Source: Komagataeibacter saccharivorans (GTDB lineage Bacteria > Pseudomonadota > Alphaproteobacteria > Acetobacterales > Acetobacteraceae). From it: a stretch of DNA of 64,000 nt. Positions 45,557 through 54,809 of this stretch are shown piece after piece (position 1 is the first letter of the stretch; every line of letters begins with the position of its first letter). The notes under the pieces were generated by a model that was not told the origin of the DNA, searched no databases, and saw only the letters and a list, made by a program, of their open reading frames with translations. A program made the position numbers and the translations under genes. The DNA is taken from assembly GCF_003207825.1 (NCBI RefSeq), contig NZ_NKTY01000007.1, positions 60,028-124,027 on the forward strand, read 5' to 3'.

Positions 45557-47380
45557 ATGGATATCCGCAATATCGCCATTATCGCGCACGTCGATCATGG
45601 CAAGACCACACTGGTCGATCAGCTTCTTAAACAGTCCGGCTCCTTCCGTGAGAACCAGCACGTCGCCGAGCGCGCGATGGACAGCAACGACCTGGAGCGT
45701 GAGCGTGGCATCACCATCCTGGCGAAGTGCACGTCCGTGGTGTGGAAAGATACCCGCATCAACATCATCGACACCCCGGGCCACGCCGATTTCGGTGGCG
45801 AGGTCGAGCGTATCCTGAGCATGGTCGATGGCGCCGTGGTGCTGGTCGACTCCGCCGAAGGCGCGCTGCCGCAGACGAAGTTCGTGGTGGGCAAGGCGCT
45901 GGCGCGCGGCCTGAAGCCGATTGTGGTCGTCAACAAGATCGACCGTGGCGATGCCCGTCCCGATGAAGTGCATAACGAGATTTTCGACCTGTTCGCAGCC
46001 CTTGGCGCCAATGACGAACAGCTTGATTTCCCGATGCTGTACGCTTCTGGCCGTCAGGGCTGGGCGGATACGGAAATCGACGGTCCGCGCAAGGACCTCT
46101 CGCCCATGTTCGACCTGATCCTGCGCCACGTTCCGGCCCCGAAAGTGAACAAGGACGCGCCGTTCGCGATGGTCGCCACCATCCTCGAGAACGACAACTT
46201 CCTTGGCCGCGTGCTGACCGGCCGTGTCGAGCAGGGCACGGCGAAGATGAACATGCCGGTGCATGTGCTGCGTCCCGACGGATCGGTTGTGGAAACGGGC
46301 CGCCTGACCAAGCTGCTGTCCTTCCGTGGTCTTGACCGCGTGCCGGTGGAAGAAGTCGAAGCCGGTGACATCGTGGCCGTGGCCGGTCTGTCGGACGCGA
46401 CGATTCCGGAAACGATCGCAGCCCCTGAAGTTAAAGAGCCGCTGCCCTCCACCCCCGTTGATCCGCCGACGCTGTCCATGACCTTCCGCCTGAACGATGG
46501 CCCGCTGGGTGGCCGTGAAGGCAAGAAGGTCACGTCGCGCCAGATCCGTGACCGTCTGTTCAAGGAAACGGAAGGCAACATCGCCATCCGTGTATCCGAA
46601 AGCCCCGAGAGCGAGGCCTTCGAGGTCGCGGGCCGTGGCGAACTCCAGCTTGGCGTGCTGATCGAACAGATGCGCCGTGAAGGGTTCGAGCTGACCATCG
46701 GTCGTCCCCGCGTGCTGTTCCGCACCAACGAGGAAACCGGTGAGCGCGAAGAACCGTTCGAGGAAGTCCTGATCGACGTGGACGAGCCGTATTCGGGCGT
46801 CGTGGTTGAAAAGATGGCGCTGCGTAAGGGCATCATGCAGGACATGCAGCCTTCGGGCGGCGGCAAGGTGCGCCTGAGCTTCCTGATCCCGTCGCGCGGG
46901 CTGATCGGCTACCATGGCGAATTCCTGACCGATACCCGTGGTTCGGGCATCATGAACCGCCTGTTCTCGGGCTATCAGCCCTATGTCGGCCCGATTGCCG
47001 GCCGTCGTAACGGTTCGCTGATCTCGTCCGAAGATGGTGCGACCACGCAGTATTCGCTGTTCTCGCTGCAGGACCGTGGCACGCTGTTCGTCGATGCGGG
47101 CGAAAAGGTCTATGTCGGCATGATCATCGGTGAGCATTCGCGTGAGAATGATCTCGAAGTGAACCCGATCCGTGAAAAGAAGCTGACCAACATCCGTGCC
47201 GCTGGCAAGGACGAGGCCCTGCTGCTGATCCCGCCGCGCAAGATGAACCTGGAACAGGCCATCGCCTATATCGAGGACGATGAACTGGTTGAGGTCACGC
47301 CGTCCGCCGTGCGTATCCGCAAGCGCTACCTCGACCCGCACGAGCGCAAGAAGCGTGAGCGTTCGGGTTCGGTCGACTGA
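45557..47380 (+). CDS. typA: Translational GTPase TypA/BipA
   Basis: A 607-residue ribosome-binding GTPase. G1 is AHVDHGKTTLVDQLL, G3 DTPGHADFGGEVER, G4 NKIDRGD. The family-specific part GRGELQLGVLIEQMRREGFE and the C-terminal domain (LISSEDGATTQYSLFSLQDR, REKKLTNIRAAGKDEA) follow. It helps 50S assembly and stress adaptation. The start at 45557 aligns with the family N-terminus (MDIRNIAII); upstream codons do not. Confidence 0.97.
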   Translation: MDIRNIAIIAHVDHGKTTLVDQLLKQSGSFRENQHVAERAMDSNDLERERGITILAKCTSVVWKDTRINIIDTPGHADFGGEVERILSMVDGAVVLVDSAEGALPQTKFVVGKALARGLKPIVVVNKIDRGDARPDEVHNEIFDLFAALGANDEQLDFPMLYASGRQGWADTEIDGPRKDLSPMFDLILRHVPAPKVNKDAPFAMVATILENDNFLGRVLTGRVEQGTAKMNMPVHVLRPDGSVVETGRLTKLLSFRGLDRVPVEEVEAGDIVAVAGLSDATIPETIAAPEVKEPLPSTPVDPPTLSMTFRLNDGPLGGREGKKVTSRQIRDRLFKETEGNIAIRVSESPESEAFEVAGRGELQLGVLIEQMRREGFELTIGRPRVLFRTNEETGEREEPFEEVLIDVDEPYSGVVVEKMALRKGIMQDMQPSGGGKVRLSFLIPSRGLIGYHGEFLTDTRGSGIMNRLFSGYQPYVGPIAGRRNGSLISSEDGATTQYSLFSLQDRGTLFVDAGEKVYVGMIIGEHSRENDLEVNPIREKKLTNIRAAGKDEALLLIPPRKMNLEQAIAYIEDDELVEVTPSAVRIRKRYLDPHERKKRERSGSVD

Positions 47381-47603
47381 TTCCGACTGCCGCAGGACCG
47401 GCTGCAATCTTTAGTAATGTTTCAGTTCTTGAGATTGCGGTCATCTTGCGGCAAAAACGGTTCACTCTCCATATATTTAAGAATTTTAATCCGAGACGGC
47501 TTTCCTGCGGCATGTTACAGCAGGGAAGTCAGATCGGGTGTGCCGATTCGCCACCTGATAGGCGCATTGGGATAGAAAATCCTGACTTGTGGAGTATTTT
47601 CAT

Positions 47604-47864
47604 ATGACCGTTTCCCCCCGCCGTTTCCTCGCCGCGCTGTCTGCTGTTGCCGTTATGGGTGTTGCCGCTCCCGTCATGGCCCAGACGCCTGAACCCACCA
47701 CCCCGTCTGTTTCTGCTCCGCAGCACGCTCCCGACGCTTCCGAAGGTGTCGCTGGCGCCGAAGCGGGTGCGAAGAAGGAAAAGCACCACGGCAGCCATCA
47801 CGGCAGCCACCATCACGGTGCCAAGAAGGACGAAACGAAGGAAGCCGCTCCGGCTGCGCAGTAA
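47604..47864 (+). CDS. Small secreted histidine-rich protein
   Basis: An 86-residue protein with a signal peptide (FLAALSAVAVMGVAAPVMAQ) and a short mature part. A lysine/histidine block HHGSHHGSHHHG (three spaced histidine groups) lies between acidic and lysine-rich stretches. This could bind nickel, copper or zinc in the periplasm, or buffer metals, but no family was recognised. The start at 47604 has GGAG 10 bases upstream. A bidirectional terminator follows. Function unknown. Confidence 0.82.
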   Translation: MTVSPRRFLAALSAVAVMGVAAPVMAQTPEPTTPSVSAPQHAPDASEGVAGAEAGAKKEKHHGSHHGSHHHGAKKDETKEAAPAAQ

Positions 47865-47916
47865 TTACTGCTGCGTCAACGCTGGCTTCCCCGCGATGCC
47901 AGCGTTGCACTTCCAG

Positions 47917-47947
47917 AAAAAAGCCCGGCTCACGCCGGGCTTTTTTT
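47917..47947. terminator. Bidirectional terminator between the His-rich gene and dadA
   Basis: Stem AAAAAAGCCCGGC / GCCGGGCTTTTTT (13 bases) with a TCAC loop and seven T on the plus strand; A run serves the minus strand. Confidence 0.92.
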
Positions 47948-47952
47948 ATGCC

Positions 47953-49218
47953 TCAGTTCGGGATGTACCGGTCAAGGGACAGGTCAAGGCAGGGGATGTC
48001 GGTGCGCTTGCCGCTGATCCGGTCGGCCAGCAGGCGGCCTGAACCGCAGGCCATGGTCCAGCCCAGCGTGCCATGGCCCGTATTGAGCCACAGGTTGCCA
48101 AAGCGTCCCGCTGGACCAATGATTGGCGTGCCATCAGGCGTACTGGGGCGCAGGCCCGTCCAGTACGCGCCCTGCGACAGGTCCCCACCCGCCCCGAACA
48201 GTTCCGAAAAGGACAGTTCCAGCACGCGCCGCCGGTCACGGCTCAGCCGCAGGTTGTAGCCCGTCAGTTCGGCAGTCCCCCCGATACGGATACGATCCCC
48301 CAGCCGCGTGATGGCGACCTTGTGGGTGGCGTCGCTTATGGTGGACAGGGGGGCCCGCGCCGGATCGGTTACGGGCAGGGTCAGCGAATAGCCCTTGGTG
48401 GGGTAAACCGGCAGCCTTACGCCAAGCGGGCGCAGCAGCAGCGGGGAATAGCTGCCCATGGCGACCACATACGCATCGGCCACCATCCTGCCTGCGGTGG
48501 TACGGACGCCCACGATATCGGTGGCGGTCGCGTCCAGTGCCTCGACCGCCGTTTCGTAATGGAAGGTGACGCCCAGTTCCGCTTCCGCCTTCTGCGCCAG
48601 ACGCTGGGTGAACATGTGGCAGTCGCCGGATTCGTCACCCGGCAGGCGCAGCCCGCCACGGAGCAGATGCCGGTTTTCCGCCAGTCCGGGTTCGTGGCGG
48701 ATGATGTCGTCGGGACTGAGGAATTCGTAAGCGATGCCAGCCTGTTCCAGCAGCCGCATGTCATGCGCGCAGTGGTCCACCTGTTTTTGCGTACGGAAAA
48801 GCTCGATCAGGCCGCGCTGTTCATCGTCATAGGTAATGCCCGTATCGCGGCGCAGGGTATCGAGACAGTCGCGGCTGTATTCCGCCACGCGCAGCATGCG
48901 GGATTTGTTGATGTCATAGTCATGGGCGTTGCAGTTGGCCATCATCTGCCCCAGCCACCGCATCATGGCGAAATCGATGCGCGGGCGGATGGCGATCGGC
49001 GCATCCCGGCTGAACATCCACCGCATGACCTTGAACGGCAGGGCAGGTTCTGCCCACGGGGCGGAATAGCCCGGTGAAATCTGACCGGCATTGGCGAAGG
49101 AGGTTTCCATCGCCGCGGCGGGCTGGCGGTCTATGACCGTGACGTCATGGCCTTCCTTTGCCAGGTACCATGCCGTGGTGACCCCGACCACACCCGCGCC
49201 CAGAACGATAACTTTCAC
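47953..49218 (-). CDS. dadA: D-amino acid dehydrogenase small subunit
   Basis: A 421-residue FAD enzyme that oxidises D-amino acids, mainly D-alanine, and passes electrons to the respiratory chain. The FAD motif is VIVLGAGVVGVTTAWYLA; SFANAGQISPGYSAPWAEP is strongly diagnostic of DadA; the C-terminal part has GLRPSTPDGTPIIGP and NTGHGTLGWTMACGSG. The GTG start at 49218 has AGGATGAG upstream. No alanine racemase gene is next to it. Confidence 0.96.
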   Translation of the reverse strand: MKVIVLGAGVVGVTTAWYLAKEGHDVTVIDRQPAAAMETSFANAGQISPGYSAPWAEPALPFKVMRWMFSRDAPIAIRPRIDFAMMRWLGQMMANCNAHDYDINKSRMLRVAEYSRDCLDTLRRDTGITYDDEQRGLIELFRTQKQVDHCAHDMRLLEQAGIAYEFLSPDDIIRHEPGLAENRHLLRGGLRLPGDESGDCHMFTQRLAQKAEAELGVTFHYETAVEALDATATDIVGVRTTAGRMVADAYVVAMGSYSPLLLRPLGVRLPVYPTKGYSLTLPVTDPARAPLSTISDATHKVAITRLGDRIRIGGTAELTGYNLRLSRDRRRVLELSFSELFGAGGDLSQGAYWTGLRPSTPDGTPIIGPAGRFGNLWLNTGHGTLGWTMACGSGRLLADRISGKRTDIPCLDLSLDRYIPN

Positions 49219-49315
49219 AGTCTCATCCTTATTTCCGTCATCAACACAACCGGGGATGCGCCAGAGCGGGGGAATGGTCAACCGTTTCTGTTATGACAGG
49301 AACGGGTGGCAGGAA

Positions 49316-50341
49316 TCAGGCTGCGGGCACCCCCTTGGATGTCGAATATTCAAAATGCAGCGCCGTATCGGGATGCACGATGGGATGAATGGCATGGGCC
49401 GCCATCGCCCCTTCGGTAAAGCCCTGCAGGATCAGCTTCAGCTTGCCGGGATAGGTTGCGACATCGCCCACGGCAAAAATGCCGGGCTGACTGCTTTCAC
49501 AGGTGGACGGGGTTACGGGAATGGTGCCGCGTATGGTGTCCAGCCCCCATTGTGCGATCGGTCCCAGATCGGTCGCCAGCCCGAAGAAGGGCAGCAGGTG
49601 ATCGCATGCGACATGGCGGATGCTGTTGTCCATGGTAGCCAGATCCACGCCGCGCAACTGCCCGTCCGTTCCGTGCAGGCCATGAAGCTGGTAGCCGATG
49701 ATCTTTTCGATCTGGCCACACGCCACGGCCTCATCAAGCTGGCGCAGGCTTTCGGGGGCCGCGCGGAAACGGTCGCGCCGGTGCACCAGCCGCACGCTGC
49801 GCGCGATATCACGAAGCGACAGCGCCCAGTCCACCGCTGAATCCCCGCCACCGGCGATCAGGACATCCCTGTCCGCAAAATCGGCGCGACGGCGGACGAA
49901 ATACTGCACGCCGCCCGTGCGCTCGAATGCCTCCAGCCCTTCCAGCGGGGGGCGGTTGGGGCCAAACGCGCCAGCACCCGCCGCGATGATGACGGCGTGC
50001 GCATGGATGACATCACCCTGCGTGGTGCCAAGGCGGAAGGCGCCGCGTGTTCCCTCCAGGCTTTCCACCCGGCGGCCGAGCAGGCGGGGCACGTCAAAGG
50101 GGGCGATCTGGCGGTCAAGGGCCTCGATCAGCGCGCCGCCTTCGATCGCGGGGTGGGCGGGAATGTCATAGATCGGTTTTTCGGGATACAGGGCGGCGCA
50201 CTGGCCCCCGATTTCGTCAAGCGCGTCGATCAGCACGCATGACAGCTTGAGCATGCCACATTCAAAAGCGGCAAACAGCCCGGCAGGGCCCGCGCCGATA
50301 ATGGCGACATCGACGGTAAGGGGGGAAGATGGCGTGGTCAT
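49316..50341 (-). CDS. Ferredoxin/flavodoxin-NADP+ reductase, thioredoxin-reductase-like
   Basis: A 341-residue two-dinucleotide-binding flavoprotein. FAD binding: VAIIGAGPAGLFAAFECGML; ALYPEKPIYDIPA is typical of TrxR-like FNRs; NADPH binding: VLIAGGGDSAVDWALSL; FAD second part: GIFAVGDVATYPGKLKLI. The CxxC of thioredoxin reductase is absent, which supports the FNR assignment. It moves electrons between NADPH and a ferredoxin or flavodoxin. It could in principle serve the Rieske system at 15 kb, but it is 35 kb away. Start ATG at 50341; 50368 is an alternative. Confidence 0.9.
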   Translation of the reverse strand: MTTPSSPLTVDVAIIGAGPAGLFAAFECGMLKLSCVLIDALDEIGGQCAALYPEKPIYDIPAHPAIEGGALIEALDRQIAPFDVPRLLGRRVESLEGTRGAFRLGTTQGDVIHAHAVIIAAGAGAFGPNRPPLEGLEAFERTGGVQYFVRRRADFADRDVLIAGGGDSAVDWALSLRDIARSVRLVHRRDRFRAAPESLRQLDEAVACGQIEKIIGYQLHGLHGTDGQLRGVDLATMDNSIRHVACDHLLPFFGLATDLGPIAQWGLDTIRGTIPVTPSTCESSQPGIFAVGDVATYPGKLKLILQGFTEGAMAAHAIHPIVHPDTALHFEYSTSKGVPAA

Positions 50342-50521
50342 GTCCGGCTCTGGTGTCCCGTAATCCATGGTCTGGTCAAAGGCATAGGCTGCATGCGGTT
50401 TTGCGTTGTTGTCCGCATCGGTGCAAGCCTCAAGCGTGCCCATGCCGTCGCCCCTTGTGCGCGCATGCCCGGTGGGGGCACAATCATTGCATGAAATACA
50501 ACCACGTAAGGGCCGGGAATC

Positions 50522-50998
50522 ATGACGGGCATGCGTGACATTCCCCTGCCTGACGAACAGGCCACGGCAGCCCTTGGCCGCATGCTGGCGGCCCATCTGC
50601 ACGCGGGCGACGCCGTGCTGCTGGAGGGGGATCTGGGCGCGGGCAAGACCACGCTTGCCCGCGCGCTGCTGCGCGCGTTGTGCGGGGATGCGACAATGGA
50701 GGTGCCCAGCCCGTCCTATACGCTGGTACAGGTCTATGAGGCCGCCGGGACCGAAATCTCGCATTTCGACCTGTGGCGTCTTGATGGTCCCGATGCGTTG
50801 CATGAACTGGGATGGGACGATGCGTGTGAAGGCGTCGTCCTTGTCGAATGGCCGGACCGTCTGGGCGCGCTGAAGCCTGATGGCGCGCTGCACATCCATC
50901 TGCTGCATGATGGAGCAGGCGGGCGCATCGCGCGGCTGGGCGGATGGGACGGGCGGCTTGCATCGCTGGAAGCCCCACGGACAGGAGAGGCATCATGA
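50522..50998 (+). CDS. tsaE: tRNA threonylcarbamoyladenosine biosynthesis ATPase TsaE
   Basis: A 158-residue P-loop protein with Walker A GDLGAGKTTLARALL, then the family motif VPSPSYTLVQVYE and the HFDLWRLDG segment; the third region VVLVEWPDRLG is also diagnostic. With TsaB and TsaD it makes t6A on tRNA. It ends in an ATGA overlap with a nucleotidyltransferase gene. As I recall, other bacteria of this group often carry a phosphotransferase (AmgK) domain or gene here; it is missing. Confidence 0.96.
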   Translation: MTGMRDIPLPDEQATAALGRMLAAHLHAGDAVLLEGDLGAGKTTLARALLRALCGDATMEVPSPSYTLVQVYEAAGTEISHFDLWRLDGPDALHELGWDDACEGVVLVEWPDRLGALKPDGALHIHLLHDGAGGRIARLGGWDGRLASLEAPRTGEAS

Positions 50999-51756
50999 GC
51001 GTGAACATTCCGGCCACCGCCATGGTCTTTGCCGCCGGTATGGGCCGGCGGATGCGACCGCTGAGCGAATCGGTCCCCAAGCCGCTGTTGCGGGTGGGCG
51101 GACAGCCGATTCTCGATCATACGCTTGACCGGCTGGAAAACGCAGGTGTGAAGCAGGTGGTGGTCAACGCCCACTGGCAGCCCGATGCGATCCACAGGGC
51201 GCTGGCGGATCGCGCGGCCAGTGGCCGTGGCCCGCTGACGGTCGAACAGCCTGAACCCACCTTGCTGGAAACCGGGGGAAGTGCTGCCGCCGCCCTGCGT
51301 GCGGGGCGGCTGGGGCCGGATGCGTTTTACCTGATCAATGGCGATGTCATGTGGCTTAACGGCCCGGTTCCCGCCCTGCGGCGGCTGGCAGCGGCGTTCG
51401 ATCCCGACACGATGGACGCCATGCTGCTGCTGGGCGCGATGACGCGCGCGGTGGGTGAAGTGGGGCATGGAGATTTCGCGGTTGATGCGCATGGCAGGCC
51501 GCGCCGCCCCCGCGCGGGCGAGATCACGCCTTACGTCTTTACTGGCATGCAGATTGTCTCCCCCCGCCTGTTTGCGCAGGCGCCCGAAGGCGGATTCAGC
51601 ATGAACCATCTGTGGGATCGTGCCATTGACGCAGGCAGGCTGGGCGTGATCGTGCATGATTCGCTGTGGTTTCACCTGTCCCGCCCCGATGATATTGCCG
51701 CTGCGGAACGCGCGCTGCATTCCGTATTCAACCCGGATGTGGATAACGACATATGA
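50995..51756 (+). CDS. Nucleotidyltransferase, MurU-like
   Basis: A 253-residue sugar-phosphate nucleotidyltransferase. The NTP motif is MVFAAGMGRRMRPLSESVPK with the P-K-P-L-L core, then HTLDRLENAGVKQVVVNAHW and FYLINGDVMWL (metal-binding aspartate). It resembles MurU, which makes UDP-MurNAc from MurNAc-1-phosphate in cell-wall recycling. The partner kinase AmgK, expected beside it, is absent. Start ATG overlaps the tsaE stop by 4 bases. It may have another sugar substrate. Confidence 0.88.
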   Translation: MSVNIPATAMVFAAGMGRRMRPLSESVPKPLLRVGGQPILDHTLDRLENAGVKQVVVNAHWQPDAIHRALADRAASGRGPLTVEQPEPTLLETGGSAAAALRAGRLGPDAFYLINGDVMWLNGPVPALRRLAAAFDPDTMDAMLLLGAMTRAVGEVGHGDFAVDAHGRPRRPRAGEITPYVFTGMQIVSPRLFAQAPEGGFSMNHLWDRAIDAGRLGVIVHDSLWFHLSRPDDIAAAERALHSVFNPDVDNDI

Positions 51757-54700
51757 GCGCACGCGCCGCAGCCCCCGTGCGGGGCCGGGTGGCGGTCGTG
51801 CCGCCGCATGTGCCGTTTGTCGATCAGATTGCCGCGCGCTGGCTGGAGCAGGCCGGTCATGATCCGCAGGCATGCGGCAATGGCCTGATCCTGCTGCCCA
51901 GCCGCCGCGCGGGCCGTGCCCTGACCGAAGCCTTCGTGCGGCAGGTTGATGGCCGTCCCATCCTGCTGCCGCGCATCGCGCCGATCGGCGCGCTGGACGA
52001 GGCGTCGCTTGTCCTGTCCGGCCAGAACGCGCTGGACCTGCCGCCCGCCGTTGACCCCATGCGTCGCCTGGCTACGCTGACCCTGCTGGTGATGCAGGCG
52101 GGCAAGGCGTTTGGTGATGTGCAGGGTGTGGATCAGGCATGGCCACTGGCCCGTGCGCTGGCCGAACTGATGGACGAGGCGGAATGGGCCGAATGTGACC
52201 TGTGCGAACGCCTGCCCCACGCGGCGGAGGGAGATTTCGCGCAGCACTGGCACCAGACGCTGCAGTTCCTGTCCATTGTCACCAGTGTCTGGCCCGCATG
52301 GCTGGCGGAACAGGGGGTCATGAACCCCGTCGCCCGCCAGACCGCCCTGCTGCACGCGCAGGCCGCGCGGTGGCGTGATTCTCCGCCGCCAGCGGGTTAT
52401 CCCGTCTGGGCTGCCGGTTTTTCCGATGCCGTGCCGTCCACCATCGTCATGTTGCGTGCGGTGCTGGACCAGCCTGACGGCATGCTGATCCTGCCGGGTG
52501 TGGACATGGAATGTGACGACGCCATCTGGCGGCACCTTCCGCCCGACCACCCGCAGGCGGGAACTGCCCATATGCTGGCGCAACTGGGGGTGGAGCGTGC
52601 CGGTATGGAAATATGGTCCAGTCTGCCGCATGACTGCGTGGCCAGCAGTCCGGTTTCCCGCGCCAGTCTGCTGTCGCGCGCCCTGCTGCCCGCCCATGCG
52701 CTGGAACGCTGGCGCGAACGCGACGTGCCGGTGGAAGCGGACGGCCTGTCCATCCTGCGCAGCGCCGACCAGCAGGAGGAAGCCGCCGCCATCGCCATGG
52801 TCCTGCGTCAGGTGCTTGAACGGCCCGGCAGGCGCGCAGCCCTTGTCACGCCCGATCGCGCACTGGCCGGACGTGTGGCGACAGAACTGGTCCGCTGGGG
52901 CGTGGTGGCGGATGACAGCGCGGGTGAAAGCATGCTCACCGTGCCCCAGACCGCCTTCCTGCGGCTGATCGTGCAGGCGGTGGATGGCGGCCTGTCGCCG
53001 GTGGCGCTGCTGTCGGCCATCAAGCATCCGCTGGCGGCCTGCGGGCTTTCGCCGGGAACATGCCGCGCCAGCGCCCGCCAGCTTGAACGCCTCGTGCTGC
53101 GTGGCCCGGCCCCGCCGCCGGGGATTGCCGGACTGCGCAGCGCGCTCCAGCGCGCGACGGAAGACCCGCATGGCGCACTGGCCGACGCGCCGGATGCGCC
53201 GGAAGAAATCAGCGCCTTCATCAACCGGCTGGAAACGGTGTTCGGCCCGCTTCTGGCCCTGCCGCGCGATACCATGGTGCCGGTATCCGTGCTGCTTGCG
53301 GCACTGGTCGAAACCGCGCAGGCCCTTGCCGCGACCGATACGGTGGATGGCGCCGAACGGCTGTGGGCGGGGGAGGAAGGCAACGCGCTGGGCCAGCATA
53401 TGAGTGCGCTGCTGGCATGGTGCGACGTGCTGCCCGATTCCCGGCTTGGCGCGCTGGACGGGCTGCTGGCGTCATCGCTGGCGGGCATGACGGTGCACGG
53501 GCGTCGGGCAGTGCGTGGGCGCGACGGGATGGCGGCGCATCCGCGTGTGTTCATATGGGGCCTGCTGGAAGCGCGGTTGCAGACGGCGGACACCATCGTC
53601 CTCGGCGGTCTGGTGGAAACCGTCTGGCCACCTGCGACCGATCCCGGACCGTGGATGAGCCGCCCGATGCGCACCCGCGTCGGCCTGCCCAGCCCGGAAT
53701 GGGGGATTGGTCAGGCGGCGCGGGATTTCGTGTCCTGCGCGTGTGCCGCAGGGCAGGTCGTGCTGTCGGTCGCGGCCCGGCGGCAGGGCGCGCCAACCGT
53801 GCCCGCACGGTGGCTGGTGCGGCTTGACGCCTATCTGGCGGGGCATGGGCGCAGCCTGCCCGTACATCCGGCGCTGCGCTGGCTGGACAGTCTGGACCGG
53901 CCGGAAGGGGGCGTGGCGACCCCCGTTTCCCCGCCACGGCCCTGCCCGCCCGTTGGCCTGCGCCCCCGCAGCCTGTCGGTGACGGAAATCGAGACATGGA
54001 TGCGCGATCCCTACGCCATCTACGCGCGTCGCATCCTGCGCCTGCGCAGGCTTGCGGATCTGGAAGAACTGGCTGATGCCGCCGATTATGGCCAGATCGT
54101 GCATGCGGCGCTGGAACGCTGGTTCCGCGCCCATCCATCCGACTGGCCCGCAGGCGGGGCGGAACGGATGCAGGCGGTTTTTGCCGAGGTGCTGCGCGAG
54201 GCCGGGCTGCGTCCCGCCCTTGCCGCGTGGTGGGCGCCCCGGCTGGACCGTATCGCCGCATGGTGCGCCCGGACGGAGGAAGCGCGTCGCGCCACCGGCA
54301 CGCCCCGCACGGTCCTGACGGAACTGAGCGGCCGGATGCGGCTGGAAGACCTGCCCGGTGGTCCGTTTATCCTGCGTGGCCGCGCGGACCGGATCGACCT
54401 GCATGATGGGGATGGGGGGCTTAGCCTGTTCGATTACAAGACCGGCACCCTGCCCCTGCGGCGTAGCGTGGTGGAAGGCTGGCAGTCCCAGCTTGTTCTG
54501 GAAGCGGCGATGATCGAATGCGGCGGATTCCCTCCCCCGGTTGCGGGTAGCGTATCGGAACTGGTGTACTGGCGGCTGACGGGGGGCCACGTCCCGGCGC
54601 AGGTGCTTGATGTCGCGCGGGGGGAGGAACTGGCGGAACTGATCGCCAGTTGCCGCGCGGGGCTGCGTGCGCTGGTCAGTGCCTATGACAATCCCGACCA

Positions 54701-54809
54701 GCCTTACCTGTCCCATCCCTTTCCGGGGGAAGAACCGCGCTTCGCTGATTACGCGCATCTGGCGCGGGTTGCGGAATGGAGCGCCGCGCGTGAGGAGAAT
54801 GGCGGATGA
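51753..54809 (+). CDS. addB: Double-strand break repair nuclease AddB
   Basis: A 1018-residue subunit of the AddAB helicase-nuclease. It has a degenerate N-terminal helicase fold (LLPSRRAGRALTEAFVRQVD) and a RecB-type C-terminal nuclease: VTEIETWMRDPYAIYARRIL, GRADRIDLHDGDGG, LFDYKTGTLP, GWQSQLVLEAAMIE. It works with AddA to resect DNA ends. Coupled to both neighbours by 4-base overlaps (51753-51756 and 54806-54809). Confidence 0.96.
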   Translation: MSARAAAPVRGRVAVVPPHVPFVDQIAARWLEQAGHDPQACGNGLILLPSRRAGRALTEAFVRQVDGRPILLPRIAPIGALDEASLVLSGQNALDLPPAVDPMRRLATLTLLVMQAGKAFGDVQGVDQAWPLARALAELMDEAEWAECDLCERLPHAAEGDFAQHWHQTLQFLSIVTSVWPAWLAEQGVMNPVARQTALLHAQAARWRDSPPPAGYPVWAAGFSDAVPSTIVMLRAVLDQPDGMLILPGVDMECDDAIWRHLPPDHPQAGTAHMLAQLGVERAGMEIWSSLPHDCVASSPVSRASLLSRALLPAHALERWRERDVPVEADGLSILRSADQQEEAAAIAMVLRQVLERPGRRAALVTPDRALAGRVATELVRWGVVADDSAGESMLTVPQTAFLRLIVQAVDGGLSPVALLSAIKHPLAACGLSPGTCRASARQLERLVLRGPAPPPGIAGLRSALQRATEDPHGALADAPDAPEEISAFINRLETVFGPLLALPRDTMVPVSVLLAALVETAQALAATDTVDGAERLWAGEEGNALGQHMSALLAWCDVLPDSRLGALDGLLASSLAGMTVHGRRAVRGRDGMAAHPRVFIWGLLEARLQTADTIVLGGLVETVWPPATDPGPWMSRPMRTRVGLPSPEWGIGQAARDFVSCACAAGQVVLSVAARRQGAPTVPARWLVRLDAYLAGHGRSLPVHPALRWLDSLDRPEGGVATPVSPPRPCPPVGLRPRSLSVTEIETWMRDPYAIYARRILRLRRLADLEELADAADYGQIVHAALERWFRAHPSDWPAGGAERMQAVFAEVLREAGLRPALAAWWAPRLDRIAAWCARTEEARRATGTPRTVLTELSGRMRLEDLPGGPFILRGRADRIDLHDGDGGLSLFDYKTGTLPLRRSVVEGWQSQLVLEAAMIECGGFPPPVAGSVSELVYWRLTGGHVPAQVLDVARGEELAELIASCRAGLRALVSAYDNPDQPYLSHPFPGEEPRFADYAHLARVAEWSAAREENGG

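Noticed and set aside
45545..47407. 620-residue open frame antisense to typA
   Set aside because: Shadow of typA; no family features on this strand.
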